Source of the DNA: an uncultured Gammaproteobacteria bacterium
GTDB taxonomy: Bacteria; Pseudomonadota; Gammaproteobacteria; HK1
Direction: 5' to 3'
Length of the DNA stretch: 64,000 bases
NCBI GenBank assembly: GCA_958295465.1
Contig: OY282353.1
Span: forward strand, 372,001 to 436,000
Shown here: positions 55,742-64,000 of the stretch, piece by piece
Layout: every line of letters begins with the position of its first letter
How positions within the stretch are numbered: position 1 is the first letter of the stretch
Program-made: the position numbers and the translations under genes
The notes under the pieces: generated by a model
What the model saw: the letters and a program-made list of their open reading frames with translations, nothing else
Database searches by the model: none
What the model was told of the DNA's origin: nothing

Positions 55742-56287
55742 TCAATCGGCGGCGCCGAGCTCCTCGATGGTCAGCTCCCGGTTCGTGTATACACAGATGT
55801 CGGCCGCGATGCCGAGCCCGCGCTCGACGATGTCGCGGGCCCCGAGCTCGGTGCAGTCGAGCAGCGCCCGTGCCGCGGCGAGTGCGAACGGCCCCCCGGA
55901 GCCGATGGCCACCGCGTCGTGCTCGGGGCTGATGACGTCGCCGGTGCCGGAGATCATCAGCGTCTCGCTGCCGTCGGCCACGATCAGCAGCGCTTCGAGC
56001 CGCCGCAGCAGCCGATCGGTGCGCCAGTCCTTCGCGAGCTCGACCGCGGCTCGCGTCAGGTGCCCCGAATGCTGGTCGAGCTTCGCCTCGAAACGCTCGA
56101 ACAGGGTAAACGCATCCGCGGTGCTCCCCGCGAACCCCGCCACCACGCGGTCCTTGTACAGGCGCCGCACCTTGCGCGCATTGCCCTTCACCACCGTCGC
56201 GCCCATCGAGACCTGCCCGTCGCCACCCACCACCACGTGGGCGCCGCGCCGGACGGCGAGAATGGTCGTACCGCAGAGCTTCGTCAT
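55742..56287 (-). CDS. hslV: HslV, peptidase subunit of the HslVU protease
   Basis: The protein has 181 residues. The catalytic Thr is Thr7 in [18 protein letters not shown], so a six-residue propeptide is expected to be removed. Other segments are [20 protein letters not shown] and [20 protein letters not shown]. The next gene, hslU, completes the two-gene operon. The upstream gap 56288-56499 contains a 20-bp perfect palindrome and a TAGAAT-like box, but I cannot assign a heat-shock promoter with confidence. Confidence 0.95.
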   Translation of the reverse strand: MTKLCGTTILAVRRGAHVVVGGDGQVSMGATVVKGNARKVRRLYKDRVVAGFAGSTADAFTLFERFEAKLDQHSGHLTRAAVELAKDWRTDRLLRRLEALLIVADGSETLMISGTGDVISPEHDAVAIGSGGPFALAAARALLDCTELGARDIVERGLGIAADICVYTNRELTIEELGAAD

Positions 56288-56359
56288 GGTCGGAAAGGCG
56301 TCTGGCGGGCGGGCGATTCTACCGTAAGCGCCCGCTCGGGTAGGTACTCGAGCCCGTGG

Positions 56360-56379
56360 ATTCCCGCGGCCGCGGGAAT
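56360..56379. repeat. Perfect 20-bp palindrome ATTCCCGCGG/CCGCGGGAAT
   Basis: The two 10-bp halves are exact reverse complements. The outer bases GG and the arms ATTCCCGC resemble the extragenic palindrome at 11389-11436. It lies upstream of hslV, in the gap that separates it from xerC. Confidence 0.6.
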
Positions 56380-56499
56380 AGCAGCCTTGGCCGACAGGAG
56401 ATCATTCGCACGGAAGCGGGAAGCCACATCGATCGATGGCGTGATTGCGCAATGGCGGTTCGGCATTCATACCCGCCGCGCCCGGTTGGATCGGTGAAA

Positions 56500-57501
56500 T
56501 CAATCGGTCGGCTTCTTCCGTGCCCGCGGGTGGGCGCGATCGTAGACCGATGCGAGATGCTGGAAATCGAGATGGGTGTAGACCTGGGTGGTCCCGATGT
56601 CGGCGTGGCCGAGCAGCTCCTGCACCGCGCGCAGATCTCCGCTCGACTCCAGCAGGTGCGTGGCGAACGAGTGGCGCAGCATGTGGGGATGGACGTGAAC
56701 GCCGATCCCGCGTTCGAGGGCGCGCCTGGCGAACCGCGCCTGTACCGTGCGCGCCGAGATCCGGCGCCCCCGCCGGCTCACGAACAATGCACTCTCGCCG
56801 GGGCCGGCAAGCTCCGCCCGCGCCGCGAGCCATGCCCGAACCGCGTCGCGCGCATGGCGCCCGACCGGCACCACCCGGACCTTGCGTCCCTTGCCGAGCA
56901 CCTTGACGAGACCGCCTTCGAGATCGACGTCCGCGACCGCCAGCGCGCAAAGCTCCGACAGGCGCAGCCCCGACGAATAGGTCAGCTCCAGCATTGCCCG
57001 GTCGCGCAGGCTCAACGAATCCTCCCCGCCGAGCTCCACCAGAGCGCCCACCCGATCCGTGTCGAGCGCGTTCGGCAGCCGCCTCGACGCCTTCGGCGCA
57101 CTCACCGCCCGAGCCGGATTGCGGGTCGTCACCGCCTCGCGCATACAGAAATCGAAGAACGTGCGCAGCGCCGAGAGCCCGCGCTGGATGGAGCGCCCGC
57201 CTACCGAGTTCCGGTGTCGCCACGCGACGAAACCCCGCACCACCCGGGCATCGATCGAGGGCCAGTCCCGTACCCCCGTCGAATCGATATACCGGGAGAA
57301 TACGGTGAGGTCGCGGCGATACCCCTGCACGGTATGCGCCGAAAGCCCGCGCTCGTCGGCCAGGTGACGGCAGAACCGCCCGATCCATTCGTCGCAGCTC
57401 GCCAATGGCCCGCCGGCGTTCCCGGGCCCGTCCTTCACCGGCACATCCCCGTCCGGGCCGCTTCGAGAGCCGGAACGCCCGGAGTGGAAGGTACGGGTCA
57501 C
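56500..57501 (-). CDS. xerC: Tyrosine recombinase XerC
   Basis: XerC resolves chromosome dimers at dif with XerD. The frame from GTG 57501 gives 333 residues. The usual length is near 300, so a start nearer residue 22-30 is possible. Core-binding domain landmarks are LSAHTVQGYRRDLTVFSRYI and FDFCMREAVTTRNPARAV. Catalytic residues are in TYSSGLRLSELCAL (Arg), GKGRKVRVVPVG (Lys), HPHMLRHSFATHLLESSGDL (His, Arg) and GHADIGTTQVYTHLDFQHL (His, Tyr). In many gammaproteobacteria dapF, a DUF484 gene and xerC form an operon. DUF484 is absent here. Confidence 0.93.
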   Translation of the reverse strand: MTRTFHSGRSGSRSGPDGDVPVKDGPGNAGGPLASCDEWIGRFCRHLADERGLSAHTVQGYRRDLTVFSRYIDSTGVRDWPSIDARVVRGFVAWRHRNSVGGRSIQRGLSALRTFFDFCMREAVTTRNPARAVSAPKASRRLPNALDTDRVGALVELGGEDSLSLRDRAMLELTYSSGLRLSELCALAVADVDLEGGLVKVLGKGRKVRVVPVGRHARDAVRAWLAARAELAGPGESALFVSRRGRRISARTVQARFARRALERGIGVHVHPHMLRHSFATHLLESSGDLRAVQELLGHADIGTTQVYTHLDFQHLASVYDRAHPRARKKPTD

Positions 57502-57519
57502 GGTCCGCTCCCCACGCCG

Positions 57520-57751
57520 GATGCCGGCGCCGCGGCCTTCCGGGTCCGGATCGCCCCGCCCGGTGTGTTCGACGGTGAACGGTTCGGGGACGCGGCAGGC
57601 GCCGCGGCCCCCCAGGTCCGGACCGTCCCGTCCCCGCCGCTCCCCCCCGGCCCTTCCGCACCTGCTTCGCCGTGTACCAGGGTCCGGACCGCCTCGCCCT
57701 CACCGCTCCCACCGGCGCGGGACGCACCGGGTGGCAGCGCCATCCGGGCGC
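57520..57751. repeat. Degenerate G/C-rich repeats between dapF and xerC
   Basis: The motif CCGCGGCC followed by (C/G)(A/G)GGTCCGGA recurs near 57531 and 57600, and AGGGTCCGGACCG near 57681. No open frame is convincing. In relatives a DUF484 gene usually sits here. Confidence 0.4.
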
Positions 57752-58579
57752 TCACAGCTCGATCTCCGCGTCGAAGACCCATGCCGTGGGTCCGGTCATC
57801 CACACCGCCTCGCCCTCGCCTTGCCATCTGATCCCCAACGTCCCGCCGGGAAGCTCCACCCGCGCGCTCGCATCGAGACCGCCGCCCAGCCGCCCCGCGA
57901 CGACCGCCGCGCACGCCCCCGAGCCGCAGGCCCGCGTCTCGCCCACACCGCGTTCGAACACGCGCAGGCGAAGGCGGTTCCGTGACAGGGGCTGCGCGAA
58001 CCCCACGTTCACGCCCTCGGGAAAGAAAGGATGGGCCTGCAACGCCCGCCCGAGCCGGGCCACCGGCGCGCGTTCCACGTCCGGCACCCGTACCACCGCG
58101 TGCGGATTCCCCATCGACACCGCCGCGAACCGGATCTCGTCGCCGTCGAGGTCGAGCCGGTAGCTCGCAGCCCGGTGCGGGCTCGCGATGGGGATCTCCT
58201 CCGGTTCGAGCCGCGGGACCCCCATGCGCACGGAGACCGAACCGCCGTCCCCGACCGAGGCGAGCACGCGCCCGCCCGGCATCTCGAAGGTGATCTCGTT
58301 CGACGCGACGAGGCCGCGCTCACGGGCGAACACCGCCATGCAGCGCATCCCGTTGCCGCACTGCCCGGCCCGCGAGCCGTCGGTGTTGAAGATTACGACG
58401 CCGAGGTCGCAGCCGGGGTCCGTGGGGCGGACCGCCATCAGCACCTGATCGCATCCGACCCCGATCCTCCGATCGGCGAGGCGCCGGATCTGCTCCGCGT
58501 CCGGGAGGGATGACCGGGTCGCGTCGGCCACGACGAAATCGTTGCCGATGCCGTGCATCTTGGAGAATCGCAGGCGCAT
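57752..58579 (-). CDS. dapF: Diaminopimelate epimerase
   Basis: DapF converts LL- to meso-diaminopimelate for peptidoglycan and lysine. The protein has 275 residues. The two catalytic cysteines are in GQCGNGMRCMA and ACGSGACAAVVAGRL. Segment MHGIGNDFVVADAT is the typical N-terminus. The start is ATG 58579. It is unusual that neither lysA nor an LptM-like lipoprotein gene is found beside it. A broken hicA gene lies upstream instead. Confidence 0.95.
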   Translation of the reverse strand: MRLRFSKMHGIGNDFVVADATRSSLPDAEQIRRLADRRIGVGCDQVLMAVRPTDPGCDLGVVIFNTDGSRAGQCGNGMRCMAVFARERGLVASNEITFEMPGGRVLASVGDGGSVSVRMGVPRLEPEEIPIASPHRAASYRLDLDGDEIRFAAVSMGNPHAVVRVPDVERAPVARLGRALQAHPFFPEGVNVGFAQPLSRNRLRLRVFERGVGETRACGSGACAAVVAGRLGGGLDASARVELPGGTLGIRWQGEGEAVWMTGPTAWVFDAEIEL

Positions 58580-58594
58580 GGCGAATCCTTCGCT

Positions 58595-58791
58595 CTACCG
58601 CACCGCCGGGACGAGGGGCTTGTCCACGGCATCGAGCGCAGTACTTGCCGAGTTCCTTTCGGCTACCGTGCATCGGCAACCGACTTTTTTCGATCTCCGA
58701 GGCGGACGGTCGGATGTCCGCTTCCACCCTCGTGGGTCTCGACGATGCAGCCCTGTTTCCCGAGCCGGCGGCGAAGCTCGGCTGCGTTCAT
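58595..58791 (-). pseudogene. HicA toxin gene, frameshifted
   Basis: From ATG 58791 the minus strand encodes MNAAELRRRLGKQGCIVETH and GHPTVRLGDRKK, the HicA N-terminal beta-alpha fold. At an A6 run the frame shifts. The next frame continues with KSRLPMHGSRKELGK, which is the HicA core with the catalytic His. Removing one A would join them as GDRKSRLPMHGSRKELGK. After that the sequence loses similarity, so a further lesion is likely. No hicB gene follows. Upstream, TTGACA-like boxes and a small inverted repeat (58799-58811) could be an old promoter. Confidence 0.65.
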
Positions 58792-58822
58792 GGCAGGTAT
58801 GTTGTCAACATGTCCGTCCATG

Positions 58823-59260
58823 TCAACAGAAATGCAGGGTCAACCGCCGCACGCGGGCCAGGTAGCGCGCCTCGTCCGGGGCGGTCCCGGCCCGTTGCGC
58901 GTCCCACAACGTCTCCGCCAGGCATTCCATGAGGGCATGCTCCAGCCGGTGCGCATCCGCGAACCGCGGCAGGAGCGCCGCGTAGAGCCCGCGCAAGCCG
59001 GGCGGACGATCCGTGGCGAGCTGCTCGCGGATTGCGACGTGCAGGCCCATGTGCAGAAAGGGGTTCGACCGGCCCGCCTCGGGCGGGAACTCGTGCGCGA
59101 GCGCGTCCGGGGATTCGAGCAGGGCGTGGTATTCGGAGTGCTCGGCAATGACTTCGGCGAGGAGGCGTTCCAGGGGTTCGAGGGGCTGCCCGGCACGCGA
59201 CTTCGACCACGCGTCCACGTAGGCCCGGCGCATCCCCTCGCGGTCGCTTGCGTACAGCAA
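58823..59260 (-). CDS. DUF1841 family protein
   Basis: The protein has 145 residues. Landmarks are REGMRRAYVDAWSKSRAGQP at the start, HSEYHALLES and NPFLHMGLHVAIREQLATDR, which fit DUF1841. The family is small, soluble and of unknown role, and is found mainly in beta- and gammaproteobacteria. It lies downstream of nth repeats and upstream of the broken hicA. Confidence 0.85.
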   Translation of the reverse strand: MLYASDREGMRRAYVDAWSKSRAGQPLEPLERLLAEVIAEHSEYHALLESPDALAHEFPPEAGRSNPFLHMGLHVAIREQLATDRPPGLRGLYAALLPRFADAHRLEHALMECLAETLWDAQRAGTAPDEARYLARVRRLTLHFC

Positions 59261-59275
59261 TGCGTCATTCCTGCC

Positions 59276-59640
59276 AGTCGGTCGTCACGGGCCGCGGGGT
59301 CCGGAATTACGAATACACCGGCCGGCTTGCCCGGATACCGCTTTCTCCGTACACCGTGCGCATGGGCCGGCCGTGCGGAACCGGCCAGTGGTGGACCTTG
59401 CGGTCGCGAGCGCCTTGAGCGCCACGTGCACGTACCGACCGTGCAGCATCAGCCGGTGACGAGCCCGATAGCGGGCGTTGCGTCAGCGCGGAAGTCACGG
59501 CTCCGAGTGCTTGTACCGGTATTCGCAGAGATCGGCGATGAGGCAGTGCGGACACGCCGGTTTGCGCCACGTGCACGTACCCGACCGTGCAGCATCAGCC
59601 GGTGGCGAGCCCGATAGCGGGCATTGCGTCAGCGCGGAAG
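59276..59640 (-). repeat. Two or three degenerate tandem copies of the nth 3' end
   Basis: The sequence of 59566-59710 repeats that of 59421-59565 at a period of 145 bp with few changes (GCCACGTGCACGTAC, CGGTATTCGCAGAGATCGG, GAGGCAGTGCGGACACG). The last part of each corresponds to the nth C-terminus on the minus strand ([19 protein letters not shown] in the copy). A third, more diverged copy lies at about 59290-59400. Apart from these the 380-bp gap holds no gene. Confidence 0.85.
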
Positions 59641-60279
59641 TCACGGCTCCGGATCCTTGTGCCGGTATTCGCAGAGATCGGCGATGAGGCAGCGCGGACA
59701 CGCCGGCTTGCGAGCCGTGCATACGTACCGGCCGTGCAGGATCAGCCAGTGGTGGGCGTCGCGCTTGAACTCGTCCGGGGTCGAGCGCGCCAGGCCGTCT
59801 TCGACTTGGCGCGGGGTCTTGCCGCGGGCGAGCCGGGTCCGGTTGGCGACCCGGAAGATGTGGGTATCGACCGCGATCACGGGGACACCGAACGCGGTGT
59901 TCAACACCACGTTGGCGGTCTTGCGCCCGACTCCGGGCAGGCGCTCCAGCGCTTCACGCTCGCAGGGCACCTCCCCCTCGTGGTGGTCGAGAAGGAGCCG
60001 GCAGGTGGCGATCACGTTCTTCGCCTTGGCGTTGAACAGCCCGATGTTGCGGATATGTCCGCGTACGCCGTCCTCGCCCAGCGCCAGCATGGCGCCGGGG
60101 GTGGAGGCGGCGCGGAACAGCGAGCGGGTCGCCTTGTTGACGCTCACGTCGGTCGCCTGCGCAGAGAGCATCACCGCGATCAGCAGCTCGAAAGGGCCGG
60201 AGTATTCGAGCTCCGTGGTCGGCGACGGATTCGCGTCGCGCAGCTTCTCGAAGATCGCCCGGCGCTTCGCGGCGTTCAA
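59641..60279 (-). CDS. nth: Endonuclease III
   Basis: Nth removes oxidised pyrimidines and cuts the DNA backbone. The protein has 212 residues. The helix-hairpin-helix is [13 protein letters not shown] with the catalytic Lys nearby in [20 protein letters not shown] and the catalytic Asp in [14 protein letters not shown]. The [4Fe-4S] loop is [17 protein letters not shown] (C-x6-C-x2-C-x5-C). It starts at TTG 60279, which overlaps the rnfB stop as TTGA. This suggests translational coupling to rnfB. Confidence 0.95.
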   Translation of the reverse strand: MNAAKRRAIFEKLRDANPSPTTELEYSGPFELLIAVMLSAQATDVSVNKATRSLFRAASTPGAMLALGEDGVRGHIRNIGLFNAKAKNVIATCRLLLDHHEGEVPCEREALERLPGVGRKTANVVLNTAFGVPVIAVDTHIFRVANRTRLARGKTPRQVEDGLARSTPDEFKRDAHHWLILHGRYVCTARKPACPRCLIADLCEYRHKDPEP

Positions 60280-60998
60280 CGCCTGTCCTCCCCGTGCCGT
60301 GGCCGGCAGCCGGGTTCGCGCACCTGCTTGGCAGGCGGCACTGCCGCGGCGTCACGGGCGCCGCGCTCCGCCTTGCGCGCCTCGATCCGCGCGACCGCGG
60401 CGGCGATGTCGGCCCGGCGCTGCTCGACGCCGCGCGTCCTCAAGGATTCGATGGCATCGATCCGGCCCGCCCGCTCCCGGCGGTGCGGCGCCGCGTCGAA
60501 CGCCGATTCCCGTCGCCGGCGGCGCTCGAACCGCCGCCGCGCGAGCGGCGCGCGCTCGGCCAGCCACCCCTCGGGCGTCGCCGGGCCGGCACGCGCCGGG
60601 ACCATCGAGATGCAATCCACCGGGCACGGCTCGACGCACAGACCGCAACCCGTGCATTCGCTCTCCAGCACCGCGTGCATCCACCTGCGCGCCCCGATGA
60701 TCGCGTCCACCGGGCACGCGCGGATGCACACCGTGCATCCGATGCACGCGCTCTCGTCGATGATCGCGGTCTCGCGCGGCCCCGCCGCGCCGCAGGCGGG
60801 ATCGAGCGCCTTGACGGGACGTCCCAGGATGCGGGCGAGCGCCGCGATGGTGGCCTCCCCGCCCGGTGGGCAGCGGTTGACGTCCGCGCCGCCGCGCACC
60901 AGGGCTTGCGCATACGGCCGGCAGGCGTCATAGCCGCACCGGCCGCACTGAGTCTGGGGCAGGAGGGCGTCCACGGCATCCACGGCGCCGATACCCAT
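60276..60998 (-). CDS. rnfB: Electron transport complex subunit RnfB (ferredoxin domain)
   Basis: The protein has 240 residues. The N-terminal cluster motif is [16 protein letters not shown], then two [4Fe-4S] ferredoxin motifs, [15 protein letters not shown] and [16 protein letters not shown]. An Arg-rich C-terminal extension of about 90 residues ([11 protein letters not shown]) follows. The N-terminal membrane anchor of full RnfB is missing, so it may be the soluble form often found just before nth. No rnfACDGE genes are beside it. Confidence 0.85.
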   Translation of the reverse strand: MGIGAVDAVDALLPQTQCGRCGYDACRPYAQALVRGGADVNRCPPGGEATIAALARILGRPVKALDPACGAAGPRETAIIDESACIGCTVCIRACPVDAIIGARRWMHAVLESECTGCGLCVEPCPVDCISMVPARAGPATPEGWLAERAPLARRRFERRRRRESAFDAAPHRRERAGRIDAIESLRTRGVEQRRADIAAAVARIEARKAERGARDAAAVPPAKQVREPGCRPRHGEDRR

Positions 60999-61090
60999 AC
61001 CGGTGGTCGGAGCCCGCCGGTGGTCGGGGCCGTTCCGGCCGGCAGGGTCGAAGGCGGCGCCGGATGAACGTCCCGCCCGCACCGCGGCAC

Positions 61091-63130
61091 TCACTTCACC
61101 CTCATGCCGGCCTTCGCTCCCTCGTCGACGCCGAGCAACCAGATGTCCGATCCGCCGGGCCCCGCGGCCAGGATCATTCCGTCCGATACCCCGAACCGCA
61201 TCCGGCGGGGGGCGAGGTTGGCGACGACCACCACGTGACGGCCGACGAGGCTCTGCGGCGGATACGCGGCGCGGATGCCGGCGAACACGGTGCGCTCCTC
61301 GTCCCCGACGTCGACCCGGATCTCGAGCAGCTTGTCGGCCCCCTCGACGAGCTTCGCGGCGGTGACCCTGGCGATGCGCAGATCGACCTTCGCGAACTCC
61401 GCGACGTCGATTCGATCGCATGCGCCCGCATCCATCCCGGAAGCGGACCCACCCGCATCCCCCGTCTCCATCGAGTCTGCGACCATCGCGTCGATCCTTG
61501 CCGGCTCGACCCTGGTGAGCAGGGGTTCGAATCGGGCGATCCGGTGGCCGAGCAGCGGCGATGCGATGCCGTCCCAGGAGAGCTCGCCGCAGCGCAGGAA
61601 CGATTCCACGCGCTCGGCGGTGCGCGGCAGCACCGGCTTGAGAAAGGTCATGATCACCCGGAACAGATTGAGGCCGACGGTGCATACGTCCTGCACCTCT
61701 TCCCGAGTCGCCCCATCCTTCACCAGCACCCACGGCTTGCGGTCGTCGATGTACTGGTTGGCCCGATCCGCGATCGCCATGACCTCGCGCATGGCCTTGC
61801 CGAACTCCCTGGAATCGTAGAGCGCCGCGATGCGCCCGGATGCCTCCGCCGCCTCACGGTAGAGATCCGGCTCCGCGAGACGCCCGGACAGCCGGCCGCC
61901 GAAGTGCCGGTTGATGAAGCTCGAGCACCGCGAGGCGATGTTCACGACCTTGCCGACGAGATCGGCGTTCACCCGCCGGCAGAAGTCGTCGAAGCTCAGG
62001 TCGAGATCGTCGATTCCGCTCGACAGCTTGCACGCGAAGTAGTAGCGCAGGTACTCGGGATCGAGGTGATCGAGATACGTGCGGGCCTTGACGAAGGTGC
62101 CGGTCCGCTTCGACATCTTCTGGCCGTTGACGGTGAGGAAGCCGTGCACGAACACCCCGGTCGGCATGCGGAAACCCGCTCCGTGCAGCATGGCGGGCCA
62201 GAACAGGGTGTGGAAGTACGCGATGTCCTTGCCCACGAAATGGTAGAGCTCCACCTCGGAATCCGGGGTCCAGGAGCCGTCGAAGTCGAGGTCCTCGCGC
62301 CGCGCGCACAGGTGCCTGAAGCTGCCCATGTATCCGATCGGCGCGTCCAGCCAGACGTAGAAGTATTTCCCGGGGACGTCGGGGATCTCGAACCCGAAGT
62401 ACGGAGCGTCGCGCGAGATGTCCCAGTCCTGCAGGCCGGCGTCGAACCACTCGTCCAGCTTGTTGGCGATCTCGGCCTGCACCGGAGGGCGCCCGCCCCG
62501 GCCGCCGCCCGCGAGCCACCGCCGCAGCGGTGTCTCGAAATCCGCCAGACGCACGAAATAGTGCTCCGAGGTACGCAGATCGGGCTTCTCTCCCGACAGC
62601 ACCGACACCGCGTCGTCGAGGTCCGCCGGGCTGTAGGTCGCACCGCACACCTCGCAGTTGTCCCCGTACTGCCCGGGAGCCCCGCAACTCGGACACGTGC
62701 CCTTGACGTAGCGGTCCGGCAGAAACATCTCCTTGACCGGGTCGAACGCCTGCGCGACGTCCTTGCGCACGATGTGCCCGGCCTCCTTCAGCCGCGCGTA
62801 GATCAGCTCCGAGCACGCGCGGTTCTCCGGTGAATGGGTGGTGTGGTAGTTGTCGAACGAGATCCCGAAGTCCCGGAAGTCGGCCCGATGCTCCTCGCCG
62901 ATGGTCTCGATGAGCGCCTCCGGGGTCATCCCCTCCTGCTCGGCCTTGAGCATGATCGGCGTGCCGTGCCCGTCGTCGGCGCATACGTACGCGCAGCGAT
63001 GGCCGAGCCCGCGCTGGAACCGCACCCAGATGTCGGTCTGGACGTACTCGACCAGATGCCCGATGTGGATGGGGCCGTTCGCGTAGGGCAGCGCGCTCGT
63101 CACCAGGAGCGTGCGGGTCGATGAAGACAT
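61091..63130 (-). CDS. metG: Methionyl-tRNA synthetase
   Basis: The protein has 679 residues. Class I landmarks are [20 protein letters not shown] (HIGH), the zinc knuckle [17 protein letters not shown], and [10 protein letters not shown] (KMSKS). After the helical domain a C-terminal tRNA-binding domain begins at [19 protein letters not shown] and ends [12 protein letters not shown]. This is the long E. coli-like form. The start is ATG 63130. Confidence 0.97.
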   Translation of the reverse strand: MSSSTRTLLVTSALPYANGPIHIGHLVEYVQTDIWVRFQRGLGHRCAYVCADDGHGTPIMLKAEQEGMTPEALIETIGEEHRADFRDFGISFDNYHTTHSPENRACSELIYARLKEAGHIVRKDVAQAFDPVKEMFLPDRYVKGTCPSCGAPGQYGDNCEVCGATYSPADLDDAVSVLSGEKPDLRTSEHYFVRLADFETPLRRWLAGGGRGGRPPVQAEIANKLDEWFDAGLQDWDISRDAPYFGFEIPDVPGKYFYVWLDAPIGYMGSFRHLCARREDLDFDGSWTPDSEVELYHFVGKDIAYFHTLFWPAMLHGAGFRMPTGVFVHGFLTVNGQKMSKRTGTFVKARTYLDHLDPEYLRYYFACKLSSGIDDLDLSFDDFCRRVNADLVGKVVNIASRCSSFINRHFGGRLSGRLAEPDLYREAAEASGRIAALYDSREFGKAMREVMAIADRANQYIDDRKPWVLVKDGATREEVQDVCTVGLNLFRVIMTFLKPVLPRTAERVESFLRCGELSWDGIASPLLGHRIARFEPLLTRVEPARIDAMVADSMETGDAGGSASGMDAGACDRIDVAEFAKVDLRIARVTAAKLVEGADKLLEIRVDVGDEERTVFAGIRAAYPPQSLVGRHVVVVANLAPRRMRFGVSDGMILAAGPGGSDIWLLGVDEGAKAGMRVK

Positions 63131-63399
63131 GGAAGCGATACCGTTGCGTCGCCGGGGGACGGATGTCCGCGTACGTTAGCATCGTCGCACGCGGGCGGGG
63201 TCATGTCGTTCCCGTTCGGCAGGCCGCGGGCCGCTCCTCGCGATTCCGCTCGTGGATGGCGGGCCGGACGAACGCCGCCGCTCGGTCCCCGGTGGATGTT
63301 CGGAGCGAGAAGCGGAGCTCGCGCAGACTCGGGATGATCGGCAACCCGAATCGTCTTCTTCAGAAATTCCTTGAGCTGCAGTCGGTTGCGCGCGTGGTA

Positions 63400-63487
63400 T
63401 GGCGGTGGGGGTGGGATTCGAACCCACGGAGCCTCGCGGCTCGCTGGTTTTCAAGACCAGAGCTTTCGACCACTCAGCCACCCCACC
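63400..63487 (-). tRNA. tRNA-Ser (anticodon TGA)
   Basis: On the minus strand the acceptor arm is GGTGGGG with CCCCACC, then G and CCA. The anticodon arm CTGGTC-TTGAAAA-CCAG gives anticodon TGA. A long variable arm (CGAGCCGCGAGGCTC) identifies a class II serine tRNA. The T arm is CGTGGG-TTCGAAT-CCCACC. Confidence 0.96.
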
Positions 63488-63919
63488 GGGCCCGGAGATT
63501 GCAAACTGATTGCAACTGGTGGCGGTCGTCTTCGATCACGGTTCGGACAATCGAGCGGCAGCAAGCATATCGCAGGAGCCCAACGGCTTGAAGCGCACCA
63601 TCGCCACACCCGAATCCACGGCTCCGGGACCACCGCGTGAATTCCTCCGGCCCGAAACGTCAACGTCGAGTCTTTTCCAATACGAAGATGAGCCTGAAGG
63701 GAGAGAGGTAGAAGGAGCGGTAGGCGGAGTTGGGTGAGTGAATGGAAGGGGGATGTTGAAGGGCACGAAGGACCTGTGCAAGCCCTGAGCGGTCCCCTGC
63801 TCGGGTGCTGAGGGGGGGGACGATGGGACAGGGGAGGCGTTGGGGAGAGTGGAGTGGCAACAGAGGGGGCCACCGCCCGGATGAGGCCGGACGGTGGATT
63901 GTGCGGGTGGGGTGGAGGG
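63488..63919. other. Gene-free stretch between tRNA-Ser and the transposase end
   Basis: These 432 bp have no supported open frame. From about 63680 to 63900 the plus strand is strongly purine-rich (for example AAGGGAGAGAGGTAGAAGGA), unlike the surrounding sequence. I see no integrase, no attachment-site duplication of the tRNA end and no RNA gene. Confidence 0.5.
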
Positions 63920-64000
63920 TCAGGCCGCGTCGCGCCAAGCGCGCCCGATGGTGCGGAACAGGGCGTCGCGGGCATCGTTGAGCGCGTGGGCGGCCTCGAG
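63920..64000 (-). CDS. Integrase-type transposase, C-terminal end (partial)
   Basis: The last 26 codons before the TCA (TGA) at 63920-63922 encode LEAAHALNDARDALFRTIGR, then AWRDAA. This aligns with the C-terminus of the relic at 45067 (LQAAKTLNRARNALFRKVHG). The gene continues beyond the window, so it may be intact there. Confidence 0.6.
   Translation of the reverse strand, partial: LEAAHALNDARDALFRTIGRAWRDAA

Noticed and set aside
63536..63975. Short open frames at the right end of the window
   Set aside because: Ser/Pro/Leu-rich translations of purine-skewed DNA with no family resemblance.

Overview
The window is GC-rich, gene-dense bacterial chromosome. It is most likely from a gammaproteobacterium. 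The evidence is gene order: hslV-hslU-DUF971-ubiE-ubiJ-ubiB, gpsA-rhodanese-envC with a nearby ctpA-type S41 peptidase, rnfB-nth next to metG, and dapF-xerC. The lipid A enzyme WaaA, a DsbC-type isomerase and an EnvC activator show a Gram-negative envelope. Species cannot be read from the sequence.

Layout. 1-2.3 kb: the end of a LolD/MacB-like ABC exporter and a DUF3299 protein. 2.4-11.4 kb: dapA, then a minus-strand catabolic block with a carbohydrate-type ABC importer (binding protein, two permeases, ATPase) and a three-subunit flavin/2Fe-2S oxidase of the opine-oxidase/HcnABC type. 11.4-12.6 kb: a short accessory patch of broken toxin-antitoxin genes. 12.6-17.4 kb: an amidohydrolase, an M20 hydrolase, a dead SDR gene and a Tat-exported family 5 binding protein. 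17.5-22.2 kb: TauE/SafE exporter, kinase-like phosphotransferase, HlyU-like protein, fatty acid desaturase and inositol-phosphatase-like enzyme. 22.7-28.2 kb: IspB-type prenyl synthase, tRNA-Pro, PH-domain protein, a plant-type ketol-acid reductoisomerase, WaaA and a DUF3108 protein. 28.2-31.4 kb: molybdenum-cofactor maturation genes with no oxidoreductase beside them. 31.9-35.8 kb: pyk, dsbC, cysS. 35.9-40.9 kb: a nucleotidyl cyclase coupled to a giant carrier-ligase-acyltransferase fusion. 41.6 kb: a 59-codon RiPP-precursor-like gene. 41.8-50.3 kb: gpsA, rhodanese, envC, then an IS-bordered island with a TauABC-like importer, then ctpA. 50.4-56.3 kb: ubiquinone and HslVU genes. 56.5-63.1 kb: xerC, dapF, a broken hicA, DUF1841, nth, rnfB, metG. 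The window ends with tRNA-Ser and the edge of another IS-type gene.

Three window-wide patterns stand out. (1) Gene ends are repeatedly followed by degenerate tandem copies of themselves, at five clear loci. (2) Remnants of one integrase-type transposase family occur at four places, and a palindromic repeat of about 110 bp occurs three times. (3) Every toxin-like gene seen (nucleotidyltransferase, DUF5615, HicA) is broken, while the two adjacent partner genes still present are intact. Together with the SDR and PhyH fragments this suggests a genome losing accessory genes. The best candidate for a new system is the isolated precursor-like peptide at 41596-41775, whose leader spacing matches the lasso-peptide consensus.
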